DNA of 64,000 nt, taken from assembly GCF_003073045.1 (NCBI RefSeq), contig NC_037599.1, forward strand, positions 26,016,695 through 26,080,694, written 5' to 3'. Numbering within the stretch: position 1 is the first letter of the stretch; each line of letters starts with the position of its first letter. Origin of the DNA: Pomacea canaliculata. Lineage: Eukaryota; Mollusca; Gastropoda; Architaenioglossa; Ampullariidae. This document shows positions 50,001 to 59,800 of this stretch, in pieces. Under the pieces are notes generated by a model that saw nothing but the letters and a program-made list of their open reading frames with translations, had not been told where the DNA came from and searched no databases. The position numbers and the translations under genes are program-made.

Positions 50001-51962
50001 GTTTGATCACGCTTTCTGTCTGCTGATTTATGTATAACTGATAAAGAAAAAGTGAAAAATATAATCGATATTAATAAACAAAATATGCTTAAAATCTATG
50101 TATGGCAGCAGTTTGAGGTAAATGTGAATTTAAATACTCTAGTCTCACCCAAAACACAGTACGATTTATAATGAAAAATACGGATTCAACTTTGTATGTA
50201 TATTATTTTACTGTCGCAGTTAACTGTTACCAGCCTTAACTATGTTAAAACTAAAAAAATTAAAACACCTACCCAAGAAAACACATTAATTTATGTTATC
50301 TACACCACAGTACATCCAATTGGGTACATTAGTAAAACAGTTTGTTTTAAAATTGCCGTCCAGACAATACTTACCATTTTCACACTATCACTAGGGTTCA
50401 AAAACAATAGATCAGCGTCCTTTTCCTGACAACTTGAACTAGCTGCTGACCAGTTCATCCTTTCCATGAAAATATGGTAACAAGCAGAGTTGAAAGGACT
50501 CCATCCGTAGTCACAGGGTTCTGTTACCCTAGCTGCGTCTGTTATTCGACAATCAATTACATATTTATAAAGCAGTAAGTAGTACGTATGCCCCCCACAC
50601 CATCTAACACATATATATATATATGACGGCTTTGCAGGAAAGTGTTTTCGCCTGGAAGTGATTTCATTAAAAAATTTTCGGTAGCCACGAAAACGATCCG
50701 AAATGGCTACCAAAACAAACATTGTGAAAAGCTTAAAACTCCGTCAATGTTGTGAGTAGACTCAAATTTCTTTTCGAAATTAATGCCTAATAGACAGATC
50801 AAAATTTGTATGGGGGGAGTTTGCAAAATCAACTTAGTTATTCTTTATGATTTTTTTTTGTAAAAATGTGCGTTAAATTTTAAGAAATTCGGATTGAAAA
50901 CATAATAACTACTAAACTACTGAATATTTCTTAAAAAGCCCTGAAAGAAATGTTTAAAACTGTATAAAGAAAAACTCATTTAAATTTCAGGTTTATATCC
51001 CGTGTCAGTATGAAGTTATAAGCTGGTGAAGTCAACAATCTGTAACCAAAGCACGAAACTGAAAAAGCTAGAAAAGAAATGTTGAAAGCTTAGTAACTGC
51101 TAAACTAATAAATATTTTTTTATAAAGGCTATGACACAGATATTTATATATGTATGAAGAAAAACGCAACCAAATTTCAGGTCTATATCACATATCAACA
51201 TAAAGTATAATCTTTTGAAATAAGCAAGCTCACGAAAACTAGAAACTGAAATGACGACAAAAGTAAAAGTGAAAGCTCAGTAACTACTAAACTACTAAAT
51301 ATTTCTCAAAAATCCCTCAAAGAAATGGTTAGATAAGTATAAAGAAATCTTAACCAAATTTTAGGTCTGTATCTCATGTTAATATAAATTTACTTGGTTT
51401 TGAAGTCAACAAGCTAACAAAAACAAGAACTTTAAAACAACTAATAAAATTATTTATTTTAGTTGTAGCTTTTTTGACATTTCACAAGATGAGTGTGAGA
51501 CTGCAGAACAAGTGGAGCGGAAACTACTAAAAATCGTCATTGATGCTGAAGTGGATGTATTGACATCGTTGTGGTTCACCCTACAGGAAAGATAGTTGCT
51601 CGGCCGAGTCAAAAGGTTGGATTATATGGAGTTGTCTATGGACAACAAAGTCATCCGTGCCAAAAAGTCTCTGTCTCCCGCACGTTGAGTATATTCATGT
51701 AACAAGTAACCATCATTTACAGTCGAAACTATTTTAAATCCATCTCTTACATTAGAAATACTTATTTATGAACTTCCTCCTTTGTCTGAGATAATGAAGT
51801 GTAACATCATATAAAGTGTTTCGAACTCACCCTAAGATTCACAACTTCAATGTATTACAGAACTGCTGGTACTTGTAAAAATAAAAATAAAAAATTACAC
51901 TCACCAACACCAGAAAAGAACAGGATAACTGAAGCTGCAACGATGACAACCAACCGAAGCAT
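38096..51962 (-). CDS. Secreted multi-CTLD C-type lectin, gene C (ten coding exons, three CTLDs)
   Basis: Coding exons: 51962-51905, 50538-50375, 50037-49910, 47178-47054, 46424-46267, 44499-44387, 42316-42189, 41316-41174, 40596-40466 and 38228-38096. The signal exon encodes MLRLVVIVAASV then LFFSG and follows an acceptor at CCCTAG (51969-51974). A possible 5' untranslated exon ends at 52175 with a GTTGGT donor. Phases run 1,0,2,1,0,2,1,0,2 through the cassettes. The last exon has one extra base in an A run, so instead of a phase-1 donor the reading continues CEKTYQ and stops at TAA 38098-38096. An AATAAA on the minus strand at 37969-37964 supports termination there. Predicted length is about 426 residues. 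One donor (exon ending 47054) is GCAAGT rather than GT. Introns hold LINE relics, MITEs and tandem repeats. The protein is probably secreted and ligand-binding. Confidence 0.78.
38100..41316 (-). CDS. Gene C CTLD3 (three-exon cassette) with QPD motif
   Basis: The exons are 41316-41174 (DKENCSTES, SSCYTVS, YREAKANC, DGANLLSIGSAKEL), 40596-40466 (LQVRKEMKRR, HWWVGLRKN, WKWLEEP) and 38228-38100 (LWDVNQPDN, NCAEML, FMNDVDC, PYICEK). QPD with ND is the galactose-type arrangement. The first exon lacks the usual GW after its first cysteine. The last exon is 129 nt, one more than the 128 seen in two sister exons, because an A run has six A; this creates the stop used by the gene. Confidence 0.75.
38335..38535. 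repeat. Interspersed repeat candidate (AGCTGGGTCGA.TAGGGAAA type)
   Basis: This moderately GC-rich block begins AGGTTAAGGTCACCCCTAACC and contains CCAGCTGGGTCGAGTAGGG. A related fragment at about 15888-15970 has AGGTTAAAAATGTCCCCTAAC and CAGCTGGGTTGACTGGG. The shared order suggests a dispersed SINE- or MITE-like family, but no ends or promoter boxes could be fixed. Confidence 0.35.
39000..40465. other. Gene C intron sequence with a GC-rich block of unknown origin
   Basis: This lies within the intron between the last two coding exons of gene C. The stretch at about 39230-39570 is much more GC-rich than its surroundings and open in several frames, with no recognisable motif; an old mobile element is possible. 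A second GC-richer stretch lies at 40010-40330. Confidence 0.35.
42189..46424 (-). CDS. Gene C CTLD2 (three-exon cassette) with EPN motif
   Basis: The exons are 46424-46267 (KECESGWIP, SSCYKLS, NWFGALRIC, DADLMSVNSVQEL), 44499-44387 (LQIKKEI, RWWVGLQKMP, WQWLKEP) and 42316-42189 (PWEIGEPND, NCVELT, LLNDASC, RYICEK). EPN and ND residues indicate a mannose-type calcium site. The first intron holds two LINE relics and a foldback element, the second a MITE at 43944-44118. All phases match. Confidence 0.75.
42540..43340. other. Gene C intron with unassigned GC-richer, internally repetitive sequence
   Basis: Two related blocks (about 42605-42700 and 42750-42840) share CACCTTTCGGTAT or CTACCTTTCGGTAT followed by GTCTGTCC and CCCGCTGTA. 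They look like an old tandem duplication or an element fragment. No protein motif is visible. A CA run precedes them at 42528-42545. Confidence 0.3.
43944..44118. mobile_element. 175-bp MITE with CAGGGCTTCTGCT termini, copy 1
   Basis: The ends CAGGGCTTCTGCT and AGCAGAAGCCCTG are exact inverted repeats. GTGACA directly flanks both sides (43938-43943 and 44119-44124), a 6-bp target duplication. Internal GGGGTCCCAGGGACCCC is itself palindromic. A nearly identical copy of the same length is at 55474-55648. The superfamily is uncertain, though termini of this type fit hAT. Confidence 0.85.
44625..44870 (+). pseudogene. LINE RT C-terminal relic (KAVLLYGSETW type)
   Basis: The plus strand reads NNVKAVLLYGSETWRVANT, a signature of the region just after the RT palm in several LINE families. 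A stop and a long G run follow. It lies in a gene C intron. Confidence 0.65.
44930..45330 (+). pseudogene. LINE RT C-terminal relic of a second family (RYLGLGFSTK type)
   Basis: The plus strand reads RYLGLGFSTK, stop, INYALNDMVIKGK, then TMDKLKCNKARVFFKLF and SMLLYALEILGL. This is the post-RT region of a LINE distinct from the neighbouring KAVLLYGSETW piece. Several stops show that it is dead. Confidence 0.65.
45473..45860. mobile_element. Foldback (Mutator-like?) element with 9-bp target duplication
   Basis: Long inverted arms consist of repeated GACACTTAATCCCC/GACACTTCATCCCC units on the left (45478-45590) and the reverse complement on the right (45770-45857). The termini GGTGTCCAGTCACTTAATCC and its counterpart ending GTGACTGGGAACC match closely. 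CTCGGGAAG is exactly repeated outside (45464-45472 and 45861-45869). Long arms plus a 9-bp duplication fit Mutator-like elements. There is no coding capacity. A partial copy lies at 55955-56134. Confidence 0.8.
47054..50538 (-). CDS. Gene C CTLD1 (three-exon cassette) without EPN/QPD
   Basis: The exons are 50538-50375 (CDYGW, SACYHIF, NWSAASSSC, EKDADLLF), 50037-49910 (starts LYINQQ after a strong pyrimidine tract; TWWVTFEM, no WQW) and 47178-47054 (LWKPNYPSNQDN, YDCALM, LLYDASC, FFICEK). Cysteines are kept, but the EPN triplet is replaced by YPS and the ND by YD. Classical calcium-dependent sugar binding is therefore doubtful. The intron between the second and third exons is 2.7 kb and contains an RT relic and a minisatellite. 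Confidence 0.72.
47957..48100 (+). repeat. 48-bp minisatellite, three copies
   Basis: Units 47957-48004, 48005-48052 and 48053-48100 differ at only a few bases. The period is a multiple of three, so in one frame each unit encodes a 16-residue repeat (DWWMSDKHYFGRQQRC). The surrounding sequence looks like a LINE relic, and there is no sign of a host gene. Confidence 0.9.
48520..49330 (+). pseudogene. Decayed LINE reverse transcriptase in a gene C intron
   Basis: Pieces in order on the plus strand are CQTLKLQNYKSYQLPMK, then VRQGCPLSLVMLNI (RT motif with GCPLS), FNDINLLAGN, YGMETSNDKNK and NSLTYLGATLYKD. They follow the order of a LINE RT palm and thumb, with stops and frame changes between them. 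The FADD-like position reads FNDI, so the active site is also lost. Confidence 0.75.
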
Positions 51963-52270
51963 CTTTTTCTAGGGTTGAAAAGAAGGAACTAAAATGTTTA
52001 GCATGAAATACAAAACATTTTTCGTCCGTTATACAATAAAATAATTTAGAGTGTGAATTCTGACAGTTTTGTGGACATAGTCCATGTATCTGAGACTCTA
52101 TTTAGAATTAAACTATCTTAAAGTAACAGTCTGAGATTAGAACCGTTTCCTAAGTAAAAAGGCAAATACCAACCTCAGAAATCACAGTGTCTCAACAAAT
52201 GGCAGAGCTCTTGAATCAGCACTGAAACTCCAGCCGATGCTACGCTTCCTGTTTTCTAGGGATTCAAGAT
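49910..52270 (-). other. 5' part of gene C: signal exon, long first intron
   Basis: The first intron (51904-50539) is about 1.4 kb and contains a degenerate tandem repeat. A putative 5' untranslated exon ends at 52175; its donor (GTTGGT) is weak. I see no clear TATA element upstream. Confidence 0.35.
50885..51445. repeat. Degenerate tandem repeat of about 188 bp, three copies, in gene C intron 1
   Basis: The motif TAACTACTAAACTACT(G/A)AATATTTCT recurs at 50906, 51094 (as TAACTGCTAAACTAATAAATATT) and 51281, a spacing of 188 and 187 bp. Each unit also shares AAAGAAATG.TTA, a TATAAAGAAAA stretch, AAATTT(C/T)AGGT(T/C)TATAT and AAGTCAACAA-like sequence. Divergence between units indicates an old array. 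Confidence 0.8.
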
Positions 52271-52699
52271 GGAATTGATAGTCTCAGTCTGTCAGCGGAA
52301 GTAAAGAGTTATCTATTTCCGTCTGCGTTGGAGTCCTGTTGGGAAAAGCCGTTAACTAGCTATGTAAGAACTTTTAAGAACTGTTTGGATAAAAACCCAT
52401 ACATTTTGCTTTTGTTACCTAATGCGCAAAGCCAAATAAAACGAAATAGGGATGTTTTCTCACACACACACACAATCGCTCGAGCGTACACACAAGAATG
52501 TTGCCCACAAAGAGCCCAAGAGGGAGAACTGGAAGGCAGTTAAGGAAAAAAGAAACAAAATGGGACACACAAAAAGACAAAGTGCAACGAGAACCAAGCG
52601 AAAAGTGAGTTTTGGAATTTTGTACAAAGAATACAATAAACAATGAAACATACGAGTGTTTCTCGTGTTTATAAGCTTTCAAAAAGGGGGACACTAGTG

Positions 52700-52932
52700 A
52701 CCTCATCTTCCTCCAACACTTTCATGAACTCATTTCTGACTATCCTAAATTCTGCTCAGTTTTTACAGATGGCTCCAAAATCCTAAGTGGTGGCCCAGTC
52801 GCTGCGTCAGCAGTTCCGTCCTGCCAACCACAACGGGCTGCTTCAGTCCGATTGGCAGACCAATGTTCTATTTTCACAGCGGAAATCCTTGCCATCTTGC
52901 TTGCCTTACAGCATGCTCACTTACAGCATGCA
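52700..52932 (+). pseudogene. LINE RNase H domain fragment
   Basis: One open stretch reads FCSVFTDGSKI, GGPVAASAVPS, CSIFTAEILAILLALQHA. TDGS and the TAE-(8)-A arrangement are the D and E catalytic positions of RNase H as found in I/Jockey-type LINEs. The domain stops soon after, so only its N-terminal half is left. Confidence 0.7.
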
Positions 52933-52959
52933 CCCTGGTCTCTTTTTCTTACATAGACT

Positions 52960-54085
52960 GAAATAAAGTTCAATACAAGCAGATTTAACAAGAGTCCCGT
53001 ACTTCGCCTCTATCTATGATCCTGAAAAGTGAAAAATGCGCTTCAATGAAGCTCTTCAGAGTGACCTCGTTATTTAGGGTCGCCCCGAGAAAACAGTAAT
53101 CCTACTCAAGCTCTAGATTTGTGCAAACTTTACACAATATCTTGATTGATGATTCATCGTTTATATTATTTGTCTCCAATCTTTATGCTGACAAAGTCCC
53201 TATGGCTCATACCTCTTTTCCCTTCCTGGAATAAAAAATAATGTCTACGATTTATTCTTCCTCTTTCAACTTAGTAAATCACTCACTGTCAACATATGCC
53301 GTGATGCAAGGTCTTCTCATTATGTTGCTTTCTCCAGAGTAAAGAAGAGGGTATACTTTCGAGTGTTGAATGTTTATAAATATACTAACCACAGTTTCAC
53401 GCTAAGAATGCAAACCATTAAATAATCATAACTCGTTTAAGTTGGAGTACAGAAGCTCAACGATCACCAAGCGCCCGACGGTCAACTTTCAGACAGTGTA
53501 CCTTGTCTTCTCATGACAAAATTACCTAAAGTTTTCTGACTAGTAGGATATATCACTAAGATGACTTTTTCTCATAATCTACCACTTCTACCAGTATTAG
53601 TAAAATTTATTAGTGCATACCAAAGGGTAGTCCTAGTCATACTTGTGGTCAAAGGGAAGGAATTGCGTAAAATAAAACTCATGAAGGTCATAGTTATCTC
53701 CCATGACTTTCGGATCGGGTTTTACTTTTGCTGTCTATCTTGAGTACAGTAGCAATATTGTTTCATTAATGGTGACATCAAAAAGCAAAAAAATAAAGTC
53801 TACTCCTAGAGGCGTGTTATCCTAGGCCGAATGCTTTTATTACAGTGACAAGAGCAACATTTAAAGACACGTCTAAGAATTTACAAGCTTTTTTTCAGAG
53901 AATATCTTTGATCATCACTTGACGAGTGTAGTTGCCGCAAATAAGATGCCGATGCCTAAATATAATTGTTCAATGTCTGAAAAGTGAAAGTCTCATCTTT
54001 CTTTCATTCATCACTCAGGGTTTGTGCTAGCCCCTTTCTCAGCCTCTCCCTTGGGTATGCGAATAGTCTCGTCTCCCTTGATCAC
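52960..54085. other. No recognised gene
   Basis: No conserved domain is seen on either strand between the RNase H fragment and the LINE tail. Confidence 0.4.
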
Positions 54086-54089
54086 CGGA

Positions 54090-54370
54090 ATCACACAGAG
54101 GGACTTGGCAGCTTTTGTCATCAGCAAATCATTAGGAGGGCATGCCATATCCTCTCTATTTCTGACCATGTGTTGACATGTGAGTTTTCACTTTTGTAGT
54201 CTGGCTGTAGGTACGCAATGTCTGTCTGTAGAACCAATCGTCACCGCAACTCATTCATTCCACGGGCCATTCCCTTGACCAACTTTACTGAACGCAATTT
54301 TGTACTTCCTGACGTGACCTAAGGTCACCAACTGTGTCTACTGTTTCTGGAAATGTGTGTGTGTGTGGAA
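54090..54370 (+). mobile_element. LINE 3'-end relic, copy 1, with GT tail
   Basis: The plus strand reads ILSISDHVLTCEFSLL, stop, SGCRYAMSVCRTNRHRNSF, a typical C-terminus of LINE ORF2 (R.N..NSF.P.AI). It is followed by a short 3' UTR (GTGACCTAAGGTCACCAACT) and a GT run. The same tail occurs at 63160-63600. Confidence 0.7.
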
Positions 54371-55284
54371 GAAATTATTTAACACGTATGTATGTGTATT
54401 ATGTAGTACAAACATTATCTTGCATTGCCCTTTTAGATATAGTTGTTTTTCATTCTTCCACACAGAAGTCAAGCACATTTGACTCTACTGTAACAGACGA
54501 CCAAGTTGACACTCGATAATCTGTTGCTAGTTTGACGTTCGAAATACCCTATCATTATTTTCACTAAAATTAAAATTTTAGAAAGACAGCTATACATCTA
54601 AAACTCTTTATTTTGCAGCAACTCATCATCTCAAAATCGTTTCTTTACTGTTGTAAATGTAGACTTTTTTAATTGGTATTTTTACATTTTAATAATGAAG
54701 AGTATTGAACAACAATGCAGTCATTCGTCTTTGTCACGCAAAAATCTTTAGCCAAAACAGTTTTAAGTGATTAACATAATGAATATTTACTTTGCTTTAT
54801 ATTATAATATTAACTATTGTTATAGCATTATGAAATATAAATGGTGAGCATTATAAGACGAAACATTTTATCTGATGTTTATTGGTTAAATTGTTTTTTT
54901 TTTGTTTTGTTTTTTTGTCTTCTTAAATTCCCTTAGATTATCTCCTTTGAAAGGAAGAGCAGAACTTGTGCACTTTCAAATAGTATATTTGCATATTTGA
55001 TCTTTAGGTGAGTCATCTAGAAATTAGGTACAATACAGATGTAGTTCTTTTTAGTACGAATTTTCTGTACAGAATGTATATAAGTAACCTTTATAGAAAT
55101 ATTCAATGTGGTATGGAATATAAAAATTGTTTTGACAATTGAGAGAAATATACATATCTGAACAGCTTTATGTCAATACATCATTTTTCATGCAGCAATT
55201 TTAGTTCACTTGTTCAGGAAAAAATCAGCTTCTTTCTGTTCATTTTTTAAAATTAAATGTCAAATACTTAACAAATTCAGAAAA
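54371..55284. other. No recognised gene; AT-rich spacer
   Basis: Nothing is recognised. A TTTTTTTTTGTTTTG-type T run lies near 54893-54918. Confidence 0.5.
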
Positions 55285-55880
55285 TCAGTATTTGACTATT
55301 TTATGAGAAGTGGGAGTATCCGTGTCGTGATGGTCACAAGGAATGCGCTTTATTGGTAAGAAGTCTCCCTCTGTGGCCTGAAGAAGATTTTTAATGTTAG
55401 TCGTCAATATTTCGGTCTTGTCATTTGATGTCTGGGTGTCTACGAAGCAGAGTTTTTCCCTGCATTTTATTTTCAGGGCTTCTGCTAAGGCTAAATTCTT
55501 CGGGGTCCCAGGGACCCCTTCTTCAGATTTTTAAGGGGTCCCTGTTCTTCGCCCAAATTTGAATGGGACCCCATTGACTAAAATTAAAGGGGTCCTCCGA
55601 ACTTTTAATGCATACTGTACGTAATTTTTTGCGTAAGCAGAAGCCCTGGTTTTGTCAAGTTTACTCAGACTGTCATCTCCTGCGCTGCTCCTCTCGTCTG
55701 TAACAGTAACAACTATCAAGTGATGCTCAAGGCGCTCTCCGAAGTACGCTTCAAGTCCCTCAAAAAAGGAGAAATCTTCAGACGCCACCTGTGATTCCCT
55801 GACAAACACCACAATGGCATGTGGACCAGGCTCCGAAGCCTCAAGCAGCGAGCGGAAGACATTGTCGATTCCTTCGAATT
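55285..55880 (-). pseudogene. GIMAP-family pseudogene interrupted by a MITE
   Basis: The first part (about 55880-55650) reads FEGIDNVFRSLLEASEPGPH then AIVVFVRESQ, DFSFFEGLEAYFGERL, HHLIVVTVTDE, the AIG1 segment from after G3 through G4. A 175-bp MITE (55648-55474) follows. Beyond it the frame resumes with KCREKLCFVDTQTSNDKTEI, the G5-like region (family consensus NRYCFVDN), and continues to TGA at 55287-55285. There is no P-loop exon upstream, a stop precedes FEGID, and the helix between G4 and G5 is missing. It is a dead GIMAP copy next to the intact one. Confidence 0.7.
55474..55648. mobile_element. 175-bp MITE with CAGGGCTTCTGCT termini, copy 2
   Basis: It is nearly identical along its whole length to 43944-44118, with the same inverted ends. 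The flanks do not show a clean target duplication. It sits inside the GIMAP pseudogene. Confidence 0.85.
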
Positions 55881-55954
55881 GCTTGCAGAGTCAATGCCAC
55901 AACATGACCGCATCCCGGAACTTCTATCCCACTTCGAGCATACGTACATACTGT

Positions 55955-56134
55955 ATATATTGTTGAAGAACATTAAATTTTGAATTTCAATCAAATTTTT
56001 CGCTGACTTCATAATTTTTTTAATTAAGGATTTAGTTTAGGGATTAAGTGTCTGGGGATTAAGTGTTTAGGGATTAAAAGTCTAGGGGATTATGTGTCGG
56101 GGATGAAGTGTCTGGGGATTAAGTGACTGGGAAC
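55955..56134. mobile_element. Partial foldback element, right half
   Basis: It matches the right part of the element at 45473-45860 (TTGTTGAAGAACATTAAATTT, TTCGCTGACTTCATAAT, then the AAGTGTCTGGGGATTAAGTG arm, ending GTGACTGGGAAC). The left arm and part of the centre are missing. Confidence 0.8.
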
Positions 56135-56735
56135 AGTGCTTATTCTCTTTTAAAATCTTTGTACGAATTGATTATTCATTTCTGCAGAATAAGAATACTT
56201 TTGGAAGTCCACTTTGCATATTAACTGTGAATCATACAAGGAGACAGTAAATTTATCAGTCAGTGTTGTACTTTGAAAGTCGATCAGAATTCGTTCTCGA
56301 ATGCTGGTCAATGCCGATCAGTTGGGATGCCGAAAACTTTTTCTCATACTAAATGTAAATCTGTTTTGTTGGTTTCAGCACTCACCAATTGCCAAGTAAC
56401 TATTACTAAAAGTAGTTTTTAGTACGGAATATGTAAAACAATGGGTTTGTCAGGCGATTTTTTCCTGCAGTTCTTTATTTACTCATGCAACAATAAACCG
56501 CTGAGTGTTAATGAACAATAAAAGAGCATCCAATTAATCAAATGATTCTTTCATATGCTTTCTCATGAAACAAGAAAAGACATAAAACACTTTTTAAAAG
56601 TTATTTAATAACTTTCACAAGAAATATAAAACAGCAACTGGTGAGAGTTTCCATAAATTTTGAATATGATCACCAGTGTGTCCTTAGAATCAAACCTACT
56701 CTGACCTTTGTTGAGTCGTAGCTATACTTTCAAGC

Positions 56736-56741
56736 TTTATT
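56736..56741 (-). promoter_or_regulatory. Polyadenylation signal AATAAA of the intact GIMAP gene
   Basis: AATAAA on the minus strand 61 nt after the TAA stop. Confidence 0.5.
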
Positions 56742-56801
56742 TAAAATTTACTCAAAAGTAATTATTTGAGCTTCAAAAAGGTGAGAAATTCCTGCCAGAT
56801 G

Positions 56802-59800
56802 TTACGACCATGGAAATGATACTATCCGTCGGACAGCTGCTATGGCAGGACTGATGTAAGTCATTCCTATCTTCAACATTTCACTCCAAAGACTTCCTTC
56901 AATAACTTCGTTTCGAACTTCCTCCTCCGCGTCTGCTGGTTTCAAGTTTTTGGTATCCGTAAGATGCTTTATTTGTGCTTGTACACTCTCATTGTACTTG
57001 GCCCATTTCTCGTTGGTGAAGTATCCTTCTTTGTTTCTTTTGACCAGGGTCTTTAGTACGACAAAATATAGACAATGTTAAAATGTTCACAATGCACTTA
57101 ATATAAATGGATAGGATGTAAACGATTGAAAATGACAACAATAACTATAAACACTTCTTATAGAATAGAGCTATTCACATTGGTTTGAAATTATTTCTTA
57201 TAACTTTAACCCCAAAAATAAATGAACGCGTAGCTTTCTTTCCAAAGCCATTTTTGTACATTTCCTTGACATTTTAGAGCTGGTATCTCTTGTATTTTAG
57301 TACCTTCTTATACAGCGATGTTTGTTTAAAGTGTTTAAGAATCCGATTAGTACAATTCAGTCTTTATTTGTTAGGCACTAACTGAATTCTTAAGTAGTCA
57401 TCCATGAAAGAAACTATTTTGACAAAAATATAATTTACTTTTGATAGGCAATGTAATCTAATGTAATCGTCTACTAAGAAAATTTTAAGCTTACTTTAAT
57501 CATGCTGAAGACTATTCTTGCTTGGTGTTTTCTTTTTTCATGATCACATGACCCAGTATTGTCTACGACACAATAAGTGTTATCCACTTCTCTCAAAACC
57601 TCTCTCAGATGTTCAGGAGCCATTAACAGCTTATTCTGAAGAGCAAGTTTCATGCCATCTGCTCAAGTGATAAAAGATATATATATATATATATATATAT
57701 GTAATATGTAAGTCCTATTAAAATAACTTCTGTTGTCTGTAAACAAATTATAAAAGTATAAAAAAGATTTCAGAGAATATTTTTCTGAAAACGCTTACCA
57801 TCTGAAGCAGAAAGACTGTCTCCTCCAGCAAAGACTATCATACAAAAACGACGATTTTTGTCCACAAAGAGATCCAACAGTCTCATTACTGTGTCATGAT
57901 GTTCCTAGTAATTGAAGGGAAACAAATCAGTTAATATTATGAACTATTACTAAAAATCGGGAATATCTCATCGCTTTTGAACGGTCTTTAAATCAATTTT
58001 ATTTCTATCTTTATCACTGGATTACATCCTCATGCTTGCTATATTTCTTCATCTCTCTAAAGCTATTTCTGCTATGGTCAACATATTTATGTCATTTGTA
58101 ACTGATAATTAATTTTTAAATTGGTTTTATATCTGTTTCTTAATTTTGAAAAAAGGATGGCTATATGTTTTGAATGAAGTATTAGACAGAGACAGACAAT
58201 CAAACACAGCACCTCCGCGATAATTATATTTTAGGAGAAAGCTGCTTATAACGACTAACTTTTGTAAATGGACGATCACATCGAAGTACCAAGATGACCA
58301 CATGCGGACCAGGGCAGGACAAGACAAAGCTTTTAGTCATTTCCCTGACGACTTCTTCTTCACTCAGCACGCTTAAGCCGGGCGTGTCCGTCACCTTCAT
58401 AAAATGCGATTAAAGTCTCAAAAGGTTTGTAAAAATACAAACAACAGAAACACATTGTAATCAAAATAAAAAGAGGTTGATTTCTAGAAAATAGACGAAT
58501 GCCAAAAATCAGCTAAAAAAATCACTTACCTTGAGATTTATCCCATCAATTGAGTGGTGTCCCCACTTACACGTTGTCGTAGTGGCGCCGAATGTGCTGT
58601 CAACATCAAAGACTTCCTTTCCTAACAGTGTATTTCCGAGAGAACTCTTTCCGCTTCCGGTGTTTCCTATTATTATCACGCGGACATCAGTTATCTGTGT
58701 TAAGGAAATATACAACAAAATAGAAACTCTGTAAACATAATTTTTAATATGTTTGATCTCATGTGATTTATATTTTGTTACCGTTACAAAATTACATTTA
58801 AACATCATAAGAAACGATGACAACCACATTGATATAGCTGAAAAGAGAAATACTAACAACTTGTTTCTGTTTCATTTTTTTAAGAAACTGAAACACTTAG
58901 CATAGAACATTGGATTTACTCAGCTGCACTTATTCATCTCAATAACAAAGCTTTTCTAGTAGCATTTGTAATAAGGAAACCATATCATATTTTGGATATA
59001 CGTGTTCTTGATTAAAGGGATTCACATCAGCAGGTAAGTTTCTTGGTTCCTGTTTCCGGAGCTAATGGCTTTACGGTCATCCTTGTCATGTCGTAACCTT
59101 AATTAATGGGGATGTAACAATCTCCACAATTAGAGTTTAGGGTGAATTGTTTACTAGCTAGAGACCTTTTATGTAAGAAAGGAAGACGTATGTGCCAGTG
59201 TAGAGGTGTATGCGGTAGAAGCGCACATGTGTCGTAAGTGGGAGACAACCCTATTTGGTTACAGTCAGCACGGCACGACCAGCCGGCTGACAGAGGTGTC
59301 AATGACCTCTTTGAAGAGAATGACACATCAGGGGCAAACACCCGTCCGAAGGTTGACGTCAAGGTTGACGGGAAGTGGGGGTTAGTCATCTGTCCACCAT
59401 GCCACTGCAGGTGAGGCGGAGCGTCAGTGGGGTGGTCGTTCTCTTGTCGATGTTGGCTACTTGATTGGTTCGTTAGTGAGTGACCTGTGTGTGCCTCTGA
59501 GAATGTGCAAAGTAAAATAGGGAGTGGGCAGCCGGAAGGACACCTCTCCGCAACTGGTCAGCTGTCGAGGCGACTTCCACATCGTCTTGTACCTCGAGAC
59601 CGGCTCTTAAGCCAAGAGGGCAAGACTCGGGAGGAAGGACATTGGGTTAGAGAACCTTGAGTAAGAGGACGAGTCAGTAACGAGGAACAGTCATGACTGC
59701 CTGCTGTCGCCGTGGAAGTCAAATGGCTACGCGACCAGGACTTACACTACCTGTGAGAGAACGCGACCTGTGAGAGGTAGACGTTGGACACCAAGGCCAG

